Shown here one piece after another: positions 44,142-56,700 of a stretch of DNA of 64,000 nt (positions are counted from its first letter, which is position 1; every line of letters starts with the position of its first letter). The translations under genes were made by a program, and so were the position numbers. This stretch comes from Heterobilharzia americana (Eukaryota > Platyhelminthes > Trematoda > Strigeidida > Schistosomatidae), in contig OX104130.1 of the NCBI GenBank assembly GCA_944470555.2, positions 63,865,160 through 63,929,159 on the forward strand. The letters are read 5' to 3'. Under the pieces are notes generated by a model that searched no databases, had not been told where the DNA came from, and saw only the letters and a list, made by a program, of their open reading frames with translations.

Positions 44142-46516
44142 TCCCGACCGATAAACAACAAAACCACTACGAGTTCTGCTGGACAACGAAAACACCAAAG
44201 CCGTGTTCAGTGAGAAGTTGGCTAGGCAGTTATCGGAACAAAAGACTGTCACTCATCCAGAAGAAGCTTGGTGCCATCTTCAGTCTACTGTAAAAGCAGC
44301 ACTGGAGACTGTAGCCGACTCCAAGATAATGGCTAAAAAGAGCCAGTGGATATCAGCAGCTTCTTCCAAACTAATGGATGCACGTGAATGCATCCCTGCA
44401 GGCTCTGAGTACAATGAAGAGCGAGCGCAACTTAAAAATAAACTGACGAAAAGTCTGCGCAACGATCGTGAACAGTGGTGGGCAGCAAAGGCTAAAGAGA
44501 TGGAAAAGGCAGCGGCGATCGGTAACAGTAGACAGTTATTTAGACTTATTAAGGAGACTGGGGGGAAATGGTCAACAACAGTTAGTGAGGTTATAGCGGA
44601 GAAGGACGGATCGGCGATTCACTCGCAGGGAAGGCGACTGGGACGATGGGCAGAACACTTTGAGGAACAGTTTAACTGGCCTCCAGCCACCATTGCGCTG
44701 CCCGCTATCCAGTCGGACCCTGAATGGGACATAGAGACAGGTCCCCCAACACTAGAAGAAGTCGAGAAAGCGGTAGGTAGCCTGAAACGGGGAAGGGCAG
44801 CAGGACCAGACGGACTACCTGCTGAGGTATACAAGAATGGTGGTAGAGTTCTCTTAGTCAGGCTAACGGAAGTGTTAGCCAGTATATGGGAATCAAATAC
44901 GATCCCCTCCGACTGGTCTAAGTCACTGATCATCCCAGTCTTCAAGAAAGGCGAGAAGTCCTCTTGTGATAACCACAGAGGAATCAGCCTGACAAACATA
45001 GTGTCTAAGATCCTAAGTTCTATAATTCTCCGACGCCTGAGTGGAGCTCGGGAACAGCAAGCCCGAGAAAACCAGGCAGGCTTTAGACCTGGCCGTGGAT
45101 GTATCGACCAAATATTCACACTGCGCCAGGTCCTGGAACATAGGCATGCTTACAGACGCCCGACAATAGCTGTATTTCTCGACCTGAAGGCGGCATTTGA
45201 CTCCGTTGATCGAGAAGTCTTATGGCAGTGTCTGTCACTGAAAGGCGTGCCTAGTAAGTACATCACCTTATTGAAAGCTCTCTACTCGAACACTTGTGGG
45301 CATGTTAGAGCCTATGGTGAGTTGTCCAGGGAGCTATACTCATCAAGTGGTGTCCGTCAAGGATGCCCACTATCCCCATTCTTATTTAATTTTATCATAG
45401 ATATTCTTATGGAGGTTTCCCTCTCGTCACCTAATTACAAAGACGTTGACCGGACCACAGGTGAATTTTCCTTAGATCTAGAATATGCAGATGACATAGT
45501 CCTGTTAGGTGAAGACGCTGACAAGATGCAGAGTCTTCTGAACACTTTGAGTGGGAATTTGAGAATGTTTGGGATGCGATTTTCACCACCCAAATGCAAA
45601 TTTTTGCTCCAGGACTGGTCTTCAGCGGTACCGCGGTTAACAATAGAGAGTGAAGTGGTTGAGTGTGTTGACCACTTCACTTACCTGGGAAGTAGGATCA
45701 ACTCCGGTGGGTTAGTTGCCGATGAGATTTCTGCACGGATACAAAAGGCTCGATTGGCTTTTGCCAATTTGCGCCACCTATGGCGCCGCCGTGATATTCG
45801 TTTGTCTATTAAGGGTCGCGTGTACTGCACAGCAGTCCGCTCTGTTCTACTGTATGGCTGTGAAACATGGCCATTGAAAGTGGAAGACATGAGAAGGTTA
45901 CAGGTATTTGACCACCGTTGCCTTCGTAGTATAGGACGTATTCCGTGGTGTCACCATGTGAGTAATGCAGAAGTTAGGTGTAGAGTTTTAGGGAGAAGAG
46001 GTAAGTCAGTCGACGAGGTTGTGAACCTTCATCGACTGAGATGGTTGGGACACGTACTACGTATGCCTAGTCACCGATTGCCTCGTCACACAATGTTGGC
46101 TGAGGTGGGTTCAGGCTGGAAAAAGGCCCGAGGTGGCCAGACTAAAACATGGCACCAATGTATGAAGTCTCTGACTGTTGGTTTAAGCCATGTAGGACGA
46201 TGCAGACTAGGTGGTTGGGGTCCACGGGACAAGAGGAACCAGTGGTTGGAGACCCTAGGTGATATGGCTCAGAACCGAAGTCAGTGGCGCAGATGTATAC
46301 ACACATTATCCTCATCTTAACAACGCTATACCGAATCTCACTATTTTGTCACTCCTCTTTCCTTTCTTCTCATACTTTATATTTCTTTTGACTGCATTCA
46401 CTTATCTTCATCCTTCACCTCACTACCTTTTTACTTGATGTGCTGATATGAGGTGTGGCAACTCGGACCGTTACGCAGTAATGCCTGGTCCTATGTTGAT
46501 AATGATGATGATGATG
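44142..46516 (+). mobile_element. RTE-B: RTE-clade retrotransposon, 5'-truncated, recent insertion
   Basis: Inserted in the opposite orientation inside RTE-A copy 2, with a 12-bp target duplication. 2375 bp: linker, RT, post-RT domain, a 196-bp 3' UTR, and a 3' tail of GAT/ATG repeats (46487-46516). The endonuclease part is missing because of 5' truncation. Relics of the same family lie at 33895, 37690 and 50866. Confidence 0.88.
44203..46320 (+). CDS. RTE-B reverse transcriptase (intact ORF, endonuclease missing)
   Basis: 705 codons without interruption. The frame is open from 44155, upstream of this GTG, so the true protein started before the truncation point and no authentic start exists. 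Linker about residues 1-190 (EQWWAAKAKEMEKAAAIGNS, WAEHFEEQFNWPP). RT follows: GRAAGPDGLPAEVYK (about 204), IIPVFKKGEKSSCDNHRGIS (about 246), NQAGFRPGRGCIDQI, VFLDLKAAFDSVDREVLWQC (catalytic Asp, about 325), SSGVRQGCPLSPFLFNFIID (about 382), LEYADDIVLLG (YADD, about 427) and FTYLGSRI (about 491). The C-terminal part has LLYGCETWPL and RLRWLGHVLRMPSHRLPRH. All catalytic Asp residues are present, so the RT could be functional if expressed, but the copy cannot be autonomous. Confidence 0.92.
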   Translation: MFSEKLARQLSEQKTVTHPEEAWCHLQSTVKAALETVADSKIMAKKSQWISAASSKLMDARECIPAGSEYNEERAQLKNKLTKSLRNDREQWWAAKAKEMEKAAAIGNSRQLFRLIKETGGKWSTTVSEVIAEKDGSAIHSQGRRLGRWAEHFEEQFNWPPATIALPAIQSDPEWDIETGPPTLEEVEKAVGSLKRGRAAGPDGLPAEVYKNGGRVLLVRLTEVLASIWESNTIPSDWSKSLIIPVFKKGEKSSCDNHRGISLTNIVSKILSSIILRRLSGAREQQARENQAGFRPGRGCIDQIFTLRQVLEHRHAYRRPTIAVFLDLKAAFDSVDREVLWQCLSLKGVPSKYITLLKALYSNTCGHVRAYGELSRELYSSSGVRQGCPLSPFLFNFIIDILMEVSLSSPNYKDVDRTTGEFSLDLEYADDIVLLGEDADKMQSLLNTLSGNLRMFGMRFSPPKCKFLLQDWSSAVPRLTIESEVVECVDHFTYLGSRINSGGLVADEISARIQKARLAFANLRHLWRRRDIRLSIKGRVYCTAVRSVLLYGCETWPLKVEDMRRLQVFDHRCLRSIGRIPWCHHVSNAEVRCRVLGRRGKSVDEVVNLHRLRWLGHVLRMPSHRLPRHTMLAEVGSGWKKARGGQTKTWHQCMKSLTVGLSHVGRCRLGGWGPRDKRNQWLETLGDMAQNRSQWRRCIHTLSSS

Positions 46517-46528
46517 ATCTGTAGTTTG
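46517..46528. repeat. Target-site duplication, right, of RTE-B
   Basis: Second copy of atctgtagtttg; beyond it the interrupted RTE-A sequence resumes ('ttgggaatgcctttcgtaac'). Confidence 0.85.
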
Positions 46529-47558
46529 TTGGGAATGCCTTTCGTAACGCGCCAAGTCTCTGAGCCATACACAAGCACTGACTTGTCTGACGTTGGTGAT
46601 GAAAATCCGGATCTTGTTCCACATGCTGAGTGCAGAAGATCTCCACACTGATTTCAGGTTAATGAACACCTATCTTGCTTTTCCAATTCTGACTTTGACA
46701 TCCTCGTCTGTGCCTGTGCCGCCGCCTGTAGTTGAAACAGTGCTGCTTATATATGTGAAGGAGGCTACTTCCTTTAAGTTTCTCCCGTTGATGGTGATTG
46801 GAGTTTGTTGTTGTTTGGGTATCTTCATCACTTCTGTCTTCTCTATATTCACTTGAAGTCCAGTCTTCGCTGTCTCTTCTGTCAACTTGTTAGTTTTTGC
46901 CTGTAGATCTTCTAGTTTGTGAGACAAGACATTAGACACAAGTCATCGTTGGCGAAATCCAAGTCTTCTAGGTACTTTTCTGCAGTCCAGTGTATCCCCC
47001 TCTTCTCGCTCCCCACTGTTTGTTGTATGATCCAGTCGACCACAATCAGGAATATCATGGGGGATAGTAGGTGGCAACCTTGTTTCACTCCTGTCTTCAC
47101 TTCAAAAGCATCACTGAGCTTCCCATTGTGAATTACTTGGCATGTGGCTTCTTCGTATAGTTGTTGAATGAGGCTGATGAAGGTTTGTAGTCTTCCGTAG
47201 TATTGAAGCAGTTTCCAAATTACTTCTCGGTCGACGCTGTCAAAGGCCTTCTCAAAGTCGATGAAGTTGAGGTGTAGAGTTGACTGCCATTCTATAATCT
47301 CTTCTATGAATATGCAAAGCGTTGCCATTTGGTCCTCACATGATTTGTACTTCCTGAAGACAGCCAGCCAGATTGTCCCGGTGGTAGTTTTGAATCCAGT
47401 GCATCCTTCAACCTCTCCAGGATGATGCGGCTTAATATTATGCTTGCTTTGGGTGGACAGGAGAGTGATTCCACGCCAGTGCTTATTATATGCATATTAA
47501 TTAATTATTATCTTTCTCTGTCGTTATTATTATTACTATTTCTGTCTATCCTTTGGAG

Positions 47559-47743
47559 CCGTTGGTGATAATGATGAGCTTAGTAACTGTGATTCTCCAG
47601 TGGAAGAAGATGAAGAAATGAAAAATATTTTAACCAAACAAATGGATACCTTAGTTAGTTCATTCGAACGAAGAAAACTTTTCTCAGAAGTTGGCAAGAA
47701 TTGGGATCGTTTTTATAATCGTAATGGTGTTCGATTTTTTAAG
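47559..47743 (+). CDS. METTL6: METTL6 first recognised exon
   Basis: Acidic lead (NDELSNCDSPVEEDEEM), then a helix LTKQMDTLVSSFERRKLF and the family box NWDRFYNRNGVRFFK; donor 'aag|gtatgt', phase 0. It begins about 80 bp after the truncated end of RTE-A copy 2. Confidence 0.85.
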
Positions 47744-50700
47744 GTATGTGTTCTGTAGTTCATTTTTTTCGTTTGTATTATATTGTCGTTATTGCTTATG
47801 GGAATTAATAACAACCGGTGCTTACACAACCCAATTCGTCGTAAAATTTGTATCGACACTACAGTAACTAACTAAACTTTCTATCTCAAGACCTCTGTTA
47901 CAAATAAATGTGAGAGCAAACTGATTCCGGGGTTCTATTCCACTTTGTTTTGGTGAATTAGATGATATCGTCAGTCGTTAGGTAATATGTACGATACTGA
48001 GTTAAGTACATAAACCTGTTTATATTCTTCAAACTTGCTTTAATTGTGGAGATATGGGCCACTGGACTACTCACGTAGCTGTCAACGAATGCATCACACG
48101 TTCTAACCCAGCTCCACCGTCAGTTTAGACGACTGAGGTAGTGTGACAAATCCCCAAAACAAGTGTGACTCAACCTTATACGTAAACACTTGTTTTGCGT
48201 TGAGTTGCTTCATATTTTAATCAACTGAGTTTACTTAATCATGATCAGCCGTTAATAGTTTGGATTGTATATGCAGATGACGGGTTAAACGAAATCATTG
48301 TTTTGATGGTGTTGTGTTTTCTGGGCTGAATTATTTGATCGTGGGCTGAATTATCATTCTAGACTTCTTTCTGAAGTTTTTGCTACAAATATTCTCCATC
48401 ATTCCGAGATCATTGTTAACCTTTCAGCTTCATTGGTCCGTACATCAAGGTTTTGATTTTTTTAAAAATATCTTATTGATAGTAGAGTTATGGTCTGAAT
48501 TGATTTATCCAGCGGATAAACAATACACTCAAGTCTGTTAAAAAAGTAAGCCTGAGAGAAATTAATGTTGGGTATGCACCATTGATGCAGTGCTATGCCA
48601 TACACTGTCTACGGCAAATCTTGGTAATTTTTTGATTTATATGTTAATTTGCAAAGAAGGCATCCAAATAAACGATCCATAAAAAAGCTTAACAAGTACG
48701 TTGTGTTCGGTATCCATTTTAATATGTAATTAAAGAGCTGGAAGAAATTAAATGGTAGTGTAGTGGGCGTTGCTGATAACAACGAATATAAGTAGTATAT
48801 ATCGAGAGGGTGGCAGGAATCATAGGGAATTACTGGCAGTGGGTAAGGTTTCTGCAAAGAGCAACGCAGGGGATAACACAGGCGTATTACAGGGGATGCT
48901 GCTGATAAGAGTGTATGAAGAGCAGGTCAAGAGCAAATCAACACAGGAACAGAGAAGGAAACGAAGACATTTGCAAATGGCTGGGTTAGTGCAAGGAGTA
49001 CCATATGTAAGCACTACCATTCAAATTGTTCGTAATAAGCACTCTGTCGTCGAGTTGTCTTCTATCCCTTTAGTAGCATACATTATTAATAGCGGAACTA
49101 TTCACTAATATAAACAACATAATTATGTATTAGTCTCAACGATGGATAGTGATTAGTAGTGGGATCTTGGACGGACATTTTGTTTTATTTAGGACTTGTG
49201 AGATAGACGTACCTGTCTCCTAGTCAGAGATGTTATTCCCACTAAAGCTAAAAACCCGGAATCAATTGCTTCAAACGCCAAAGCATAACAACATGTATGT
49301 TGTTTATACATTTTAATAACTTGTGACAAATTTTGATGTAGTATTATTAAATTTCGATACAATATTCCCTTGGTTTGTATTAGTTACATCCATGTTCATC
49401 CAGTGTTATATGAACTGGAGAATGATTTCGCATCAGAAACTATTAACAGATTATTAATTTTCCCGTACATTGTCCTATAATATATGCTCACTTGGACGCT
49501 GAATATTTTTATTTGGAACATTGAACGCCATTGTAAACTGACATGTTTTTCGTTTCATCTGGTTTACTCAAGATATATATTTTTTAAATTCATATTCAGG
49601 ATCGTCATTGGACAACGCGAGAATTCGCAGAGCTTTCCTGTTTAAGTAATCATACACTAAAGTCTCTTTTGGAAGTTGGCTGTGGTGTTGGGAATTTCCT
49701 AGTTCCTCTTATAGAAAGCATGATATCTAGTTCAGAAACGGATGTTCATATTTCAGAAGGATCTAATTGTACTGGAAACAGAAACGGTTAGTGAATACGT
49801 TTTTTGTAACATGAACTGAAGACTACTCATTTGTATGATTATTCTTTTTATTCGAAAGTTAATTAAGTAGGTTGTGTTATGGGAATGCCTTGTGTACTTA
49901 ATAGTCTGCTGGTATACTGTTATTTGTTTGGAGTGAACAGTTTCATTGGGCCTAAAATAAACAAACCTCTGTTTCGTGTATGACCAACTCTGAGTACCTC
50001 AAACTACTAGCTATTCCTTCTGTCGACTACTGCAAGGAACCCAGTTTTCAGCGCTCTCTTGGCCTCCTTCCACTCGACAGTTCTTTACGAATGCATTCCT
50101 TCTTATTGACCAGTCATTCGTATTTCGAATCACTTTCTGTGAATGTTATGGTTCACATGGATCAGTGAGTGTTTGTAAATGACCCCTAGGCTTCATTGTT
50201 CGTTCGGATTTACTAACGTACAATTGAAGTATGTTTATATCATAGTCTAGATCACTTATTTGGACACAATCTTATTAAGTACTCCCTACTATGGACACTC
50301 TTGTTGGTTTATAGTTCACGACATTCCTGTTTTTATAATTTCTGCTATTAGTATTGGTTTTATATAGCAGCATAGCAATAATATTTGTCATGAAATAGTA
50401 GTTTGAGCTATCCTAGTTTTGAATATAAGCTGTGTGCAATCTCGCATAACCGCTTAGAAATTGTCCTATACTTCTTACTTTGTGGAGTGTCTACTGATTT
50501 CTATAGTTTTGTTTATTATAGACACTTGCATTCCCGTTTTGTCTACTCCTAGTCGAATTAAAAGTGAGATAAATTAATCTTTTTTTCGTTTACGTATTTT
50601 TCTTGCAAAATTTTGTCTCAACGAAGTGATCTGCTTTTGCGGGGACAATCCGTTTACCATTTGGGAATGGTTCGAGATTTTTCATGAATTTAGCCTTTCT

Positions 50701-53700
50701 GTATTGAATTTGTTAACTTCCAACGGCTTTTTATTTTGTATAATCAATCGAGTAACCGTTATTCGTACATATTGATTATTAGTGGTTTGCTTCATATAAT
50801 GCCTCATTTTTCCTGTGTAACTCTAATTCAGCAATAAAATACCCAATAAACTGACGTCATTTTGTGTTTGGAAGTCAATTCAGGCTGGAAAAAGGCTCGA
50901 AGCGGCCAGACTAAAACATGGCACCAATGTATGAAGTCTTTGACTGTTAATTTGAGCCATGTGGGGGGATGCACACTAGCCGGTTGGGGTCCGCAGGACA
51001 AGAGGAGCCAGTGGTTGGAGACTATAGGCGATATAGCTCAGAATTAATGTCAGTGGTGCAGACGTATACACACTCTATCTTGATCTTGGCGTTGTACCGA
51101 ATCTCACCATTTTCTCATTCTTCCTTTCTCTCTTTTAGTACTTTATATTTATTTTGACTGAATTTTCTTTTCTTCATCTTCCACTTCACTGCCTTTTTAC
51201 TTGATCTACTGATATGAGCTGTGGCAACTTGGACCGATACGCAGTAATGCCTGCTCCTATGTTGATTTGGGCGGATGGTATTTAGAAGTCAAAGGTAGTA
51301 ACAGCTATATGTTAACATTCTACCACTGTGCAGAACTAATTACGAATCTATTTTCGGTGCAAAACTTCCGATATTGGTTTAGAAATCCTTCAAAGCATCT
51401 TAATTTATTAGGCCAACAATACTGCGCATCATTCTAATGTACTTTTATATAAGAAGTTTTTATTCCATATCAGATTTGTTTATTTGATATCGCCACTACA
51501 CGGTGATACAGTATTATTTACTTGATGACGTTTCGAGCATTAATTATTGCTCGTAATCATATCACCGTAATCATACTCCTTTCGATGTATGATTTTGATA
51601 GTCCTGTCACCTCTTATTCTTCGCTTTTTTTGGTGGTAAGTTTTTCACATCTCTGGTATAAGTGCTGTGTCATTCCTATTACTTGTGTTGGGTTTAGATT
51701 CGGTGAGCAAAGCTTCAAGTTATAGGAGAAATTATATAGACAAAAAGAAGGAGTAGCAAAGGGATCTTCAACATCCCCAGTCATTAGCAGATATAGTTAT
51801 GGATAGTTGGGAAGATATGACTTTTCGAACTTATGACATTGCACCTAAGATATGGTGGCGATATTTGGATGACACATTTACTGTGTTGAAATCGGAACAT
51901 GTCGACAGTTTCCGTACAAATATAGACTTAGTAGTGGATGCAATCTAATTCACTTACGAGGTAGGAAATGAACAAGGAGAATTACCCATGTTGGATTGCA
52001 GAATAAAAAGAAGGACAGACGGAGGTTTGGATACTATCGTCTACAGGAAACCGACACATTCTGACAGGTATCTGAACTTGAGGTCTTTTCATCCAGTGTC
52101 AGTTAAAGCGGGTTTAGTCAAGTGTCTAAAGGATAGAGCTGAAAAACTCAATGGATTGTAACACATAAAAGATCCCATTAGATATATATTGTATTTGTGT
52201 AAGTCACAGAGGGTTTGAAATTAAATAATTCCAACGTTTCGCACGGAAGTCATAAGAGATGCGTTAGTAATTAGTAATTATCCTCCAGAGTTTATTAAAA
52301 AATTCTCAGGAAAACATAAAAAACAAAATCATAACAATAATATGAATACAAATAATGGCTACAACACGAGTAGAAATAAGTTCAAAGCTTCTATTGGGTT
52401 ATCATATAATGAAGGGACATCAGAAACTTTACTTAGGATCCTCAACAATGCTGGAATTAGGGTGGCATTTAAACCTACAAACTCATTCAGAGATAAGCTT
52501 GCTTAAGGATTCGATACAACCAATTAAGAAAAATAATCTAATCTACCGAATTCCGTGTAATGACTGCGAGGTCAAGTGCATAGGTCAAACTAGCCGATCG
52601 GGATCATTTAGAGTGTCGAAAGATAGGAATCTAGCTAAATATAGGATGACAGACCAAAATAAAATTAATAATTCGGAAAAATGCTCGGCTACTGCAATGC
52701 ATACATTTACACACAACCACACAATAGGGTAGAATAAAGCCATTATACCTCAGTTGAATATAATTAGGTGGAGAGTGAGGTTGATTACTGAATCTTTGTT
52801 CATCGAATCAACACCCAATCAACATATGTAATAGGAATGATACAACACCTTTAGTAAAGATATGTAATTTTTACTACCAATAAAAACGAAGAATATTAGG
52901 TGATAGGATTATAAAAGTCAGATGTCGAAAGCTATGTGACGACATTGATATGATAATGAGCAATGATTAATGCTTGAAACGTCATAAAGTAAATAATACT
53001 GTGTTATATCAAATCGACAAATCTAACATAGAATTAAGTTCTACCACAGTGCTTATATATTATATTAAGAAGCTTTTATTATCATTTGACTATCAGAGAT
53101 GTCCGTAGTTTGGCAGACTAGTATTTATACTGGGTTATGATTGAAGGTGAAATACAAGTTTAGAAATACCGTTGGTTATTCACCTCGCAAATCTTTTAAC
53201 GCGCCATAAGTTTCGAATCTATTGTTGACTGGACTTGATTTCACCTGGCACTGACTAGTCATCAAATAAATAAAAAATACTAATTCGCTGTACTTTTGTT
53301 GTGTATACTTGTTCACACGATGTAAGGGTAAAAGGTGGGCACGCACTGTAGTATATCGTCATGTTATACTGTTATGATCAGTAATTTGCGCTCGAAGTAC
53401 CATCTAGTAAATAAAACTGTACCAGTGTGTGTTATGTCTAATAAGAAAATTTAATTTATCCATGATCACTTGTAAAATTGTATTCTCACTTTAACCGACG
53501 CTTGTAATCTCAAATAGAATAGCGTGAAAGTTTTTACTACTCACTGATTTCTCAGAAATACATTCATCAAAAAAAGTTTAGCATATGAACTGGTGTGACA
53601 AATCTTATTCGGGTATTCATTAGTTTCTTATCGAAATGCAGAAAATCACATCTTGGTTACACTTGAGTAGTACATGAACTAAGTCATAACTGTTTGTGAA

Positions 53701-56700
53701 GAAAACATTGACACAGACACTTGTATGTGATATTAGTTGCTTTCTAGATGCATCATGCCTTTGTATCGAACTTCTGATGTATTTTTTTTATTTTATTTTG
53801 TGTATTCTCAAGTTAAATTTATTTTGTAGTTGGTTCACTTGGAGTACGTGTAGGAAGGTTTTTGGAGCTAAATATTCAGATTGCTACTGCACAAAGAGTA
53901 TTTCATTACACCATGGAACAACAAATCTGTGCATCGCTACATTATCTTGTTTGGTTTACTAGTTACGACCCAGTTACAAATTTTTATTATCTTTTACCTT
54001 GGAAAAAAATTACATTTCTTCAAGTGTATGATTTTTTAAGTTTTGTCACTTATAAGTCGTGTTTTTTTTTTAACGACTCTCCAGATTTGACTTATCTCCT
54101 TTTGTTTTGTTGTATACACTGTAGAAATTCCACATTTCTATGCGTGTGACGTTTCTCAACGTGCGGTCAATATGTTAAATGAACGTGTCAAATCGTTGCC
54201 AGTTATATGCGATGCCTTCGTTTGTGATATAACCGAGCCTGATTCATTGAAAACCTCTCTGTCATTTTTGAATTCCATCAAGAGTGTGGAGTTCAGTGAC
54301 AAAGAACATGGTGTTGACTTAGCTACGTTGATATTTGTACTGTCTGCACTGAATCCACAAGAAATGCTTACCTGTATTCGCAATGTTTCAAGGTTGGTTT
54401 TTTTATCATGTTTAAACAGATTAGTTCTTAATTGTTTCTTGACAAAAATGTCCACAGAAACGCTCCTGGATCAATTTTCTGTGTGCGCACCTCTGTGTTA
54501 TTGGTTGCAGAAAGCACAGAACCGAGGTTGATATATACTTATCATTAATATATATAAAGTTCCACCACAACCTTGACTGGTTGCTAGATTTTAGGGAACG
54601 CTTTAAATGGTATAATGTTCATTGCAGGGTCATTTTGTACATATCACTGTTCTATTATTGTACTAACAAGTAACCTTTGCCTTTCTAAAGTTTCTTAAAC
54701 AGTGTACTGTTATTGATTTGGGAAATTTATCCAGCATCATGCCTTAATGTGTGACTGCGGAATTTCCTTGAGACTTCGGAGGAATTTAGTCAACTCGAAT
54801 TGTTTTCGACAAATTTTGGCTTCTTTAGGGAACTAGAAAGCACGTTTTACATGTCCTAATAACTTTTACGCATCATCCATTCCCTTATTTGTGAGGTATG
54901 CTGCAAAGGTGACTAATAAATAATCCGAAGATTGATTATTCGGAATGTTGCTCTATTGCTAGTGACTGAAAGTTTTACTTTCATGTTACTGATCAGTTTT
55001 CTCCTTGTACAACACCCACCACTTTGGGCTAGTCTGATTTATGTATATGCTATCTTACTTCTCAATCGTTTTGATTGAAACATACATTCAATTAGTTACA
55101 ATGAATGTTTTCCATATTTGACCGGGGCTAAGAAAATCATCTACGAAGTTGTTCGTTTTCCATTACCAACACTCAGCTTTTTGTACGCTAGCCTAGCTAC
55201 GGTTTCAGTTAGTGATGGAGGCTAGTTGACGGCTGGATCTTAGACAAGTTGGAGCTGTTAATATAGCAACACAGTAAATATTTGAATGACTTTAAAGGCT
55301 ACCCTAACAATGGTCAGCATAACCAATTAGGTTTCTCCATTTCAACTGGAAAGTCAGATTTTCATAAAGTAGAGAAGCTTAATTGGTTATTCTGATCGTT
55401 GCTAGGGTTGTCTTTAAAGACACTCTTAAAATTGATGTTGAAGCTTAATGGGGCGACTTTAAAGGCCACCCTAACAACAATCGAAATCACCAATTAGACT
55501 TCTCCATTTTGGCTGGAAAGGCAGATTTTTTCAAGATACAGAAGTCTAATTGGTTATTTCAGTTGTTGTTAGGGTGGCCTTTAAAGTCACTCTGCTTAAT
55601 AACTAACTCAAAGGTTGATTCGTCTTTATCGAGCGACTTTAAAGGCCACCTGGCAACCACCATAATAACCAATCAAGTTCCGATATTTCTGCTAGAAAGG
55701 TAGTTTCTCAAACTATAAAAGCCCAATTAGCCATAATAGCACTTGCTAGAGTGGCTTTTAAAGTATCTCTCTTTTATCACCCTGCTTGTCTCCCATGCCA
55801 CTATGCCATGTGTTGGTGGTATTGGGACATATTACCATGAGATTATAGGTATGACCTGGGTATAAATATTACGTTGAATTAAATGATCACGTCTCTATGC
55901 CAACCTATTTATGGTTAATGATCGAAAAGTGCATCTTTTGCTTGGTAAACTCGGTCTATCTGGGCTCGACAAGAACTGTAACTAAATGCCGCGTCAGAAT
56001 CTATACGACCGAAGTCTACGTGATACTGTATTGCAAGATCTTGGCATCAAAATACTTTTGGGTTCAGAATAAGTAAACACTTAAATATTAGCTAAATAAT
56101 CTGCTAAGGTGTATACCAGTGCCTTTAGTCTTGTTTTATTGCGTCGGTTTCCCCTATAGACGCCCGCCTTTTTGCATTTCTTTTGTGCTGATTGACGGTG
56201 GCATGCTCGAGTTTGTAGCTGAGCCGTTTGTAGCCGGATAAGTTATAACTTCTCTAAAAAATGTTTGGCCGCCAACAGAGATACACTACCCTTCTTAGCT
56301 TTCCTGTATCGTACGCATCTTCGTATTTGTTTTTTTTATCGGTACTTACACACAGGGAACTTGCTGATTAGTTTGGTACTGGTACATATTGATTTATGTA
56401 AGACTGGTCATGTGTTAGGCAACAGCAACACAACCACTCTTTTATAATACAACCAGGTCGTAGTACAGGTGATTCCGATCCAACCGACAGTTGTTCACAA
56501 CGAAAACGTCCGGCTATTTTTCAGCAGCTTGTGGACACTTATCTAGTATTCTAGGAATAGTCTTTTCCTAGATGCCATCTTGATTGTAGCCAGTTCTTCT
56601 GTGGAGCTTAATAATAGAATAGAAATAGTCTAGGCGTGAATAAATAACAATGGGTTAAGAATATACACAAATTAGTGTCAATTTGACTACGGTCTGGGAA

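Larger units (their letters stand above)
43741..47480 (-). mobile_element. RTE-A copy 2, 5'-truncated and split by an RTE-B insertion
   Basis: 43741-44141 plus 46517-47480 match 7113-8480 of copy 1 continuously. Minus strand: FIDFEKAFDSVDREVIWKLL (about 47274-47215), LSPMIFLIVVDWIIQQT, DLDFANDDLCL (the F-A-D-D equivalent, frame-disturbed), NIEKTEVMKIPKQQQTP, then the C-terminal region. The endonuclease half is absent. Its truncation point lies about 80 bp upstream of the first recognised METTL6 exon. Confidence 0.85.
51472..53036 (+). mobile_element. Penelope-like element with inverted terminal repeats
   Basis: Body 51725-52735. RT block KEGVAKGSSTSPVI, DIAPKIWWRYLDDTFTVLKS (YLDD active site, about 51838-51899), ELPMLDCRIKRRTDGGLDTI, VYRKPTHSDRYLNLRSFHP, LKDRAEKL. 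Then a GIY-YIG-type domain (NLIYRIPCNDCEVKCIGQTS, about 52539-52598). The 3' non-coding end (52783-53028) is repeated in inverted orientation at the 5' side (51472-51720). The RT lacks its N-terminal half and has several stops, so the element is 5'-truncated and dead. Lies in a METTL6 intron. Confidence 0.88.

Noticed and set aside
44619..45119. 166-codon minus-strand open frame
   Set aside because: It is the antisense of the intact RTE-B reverse transcriptase.
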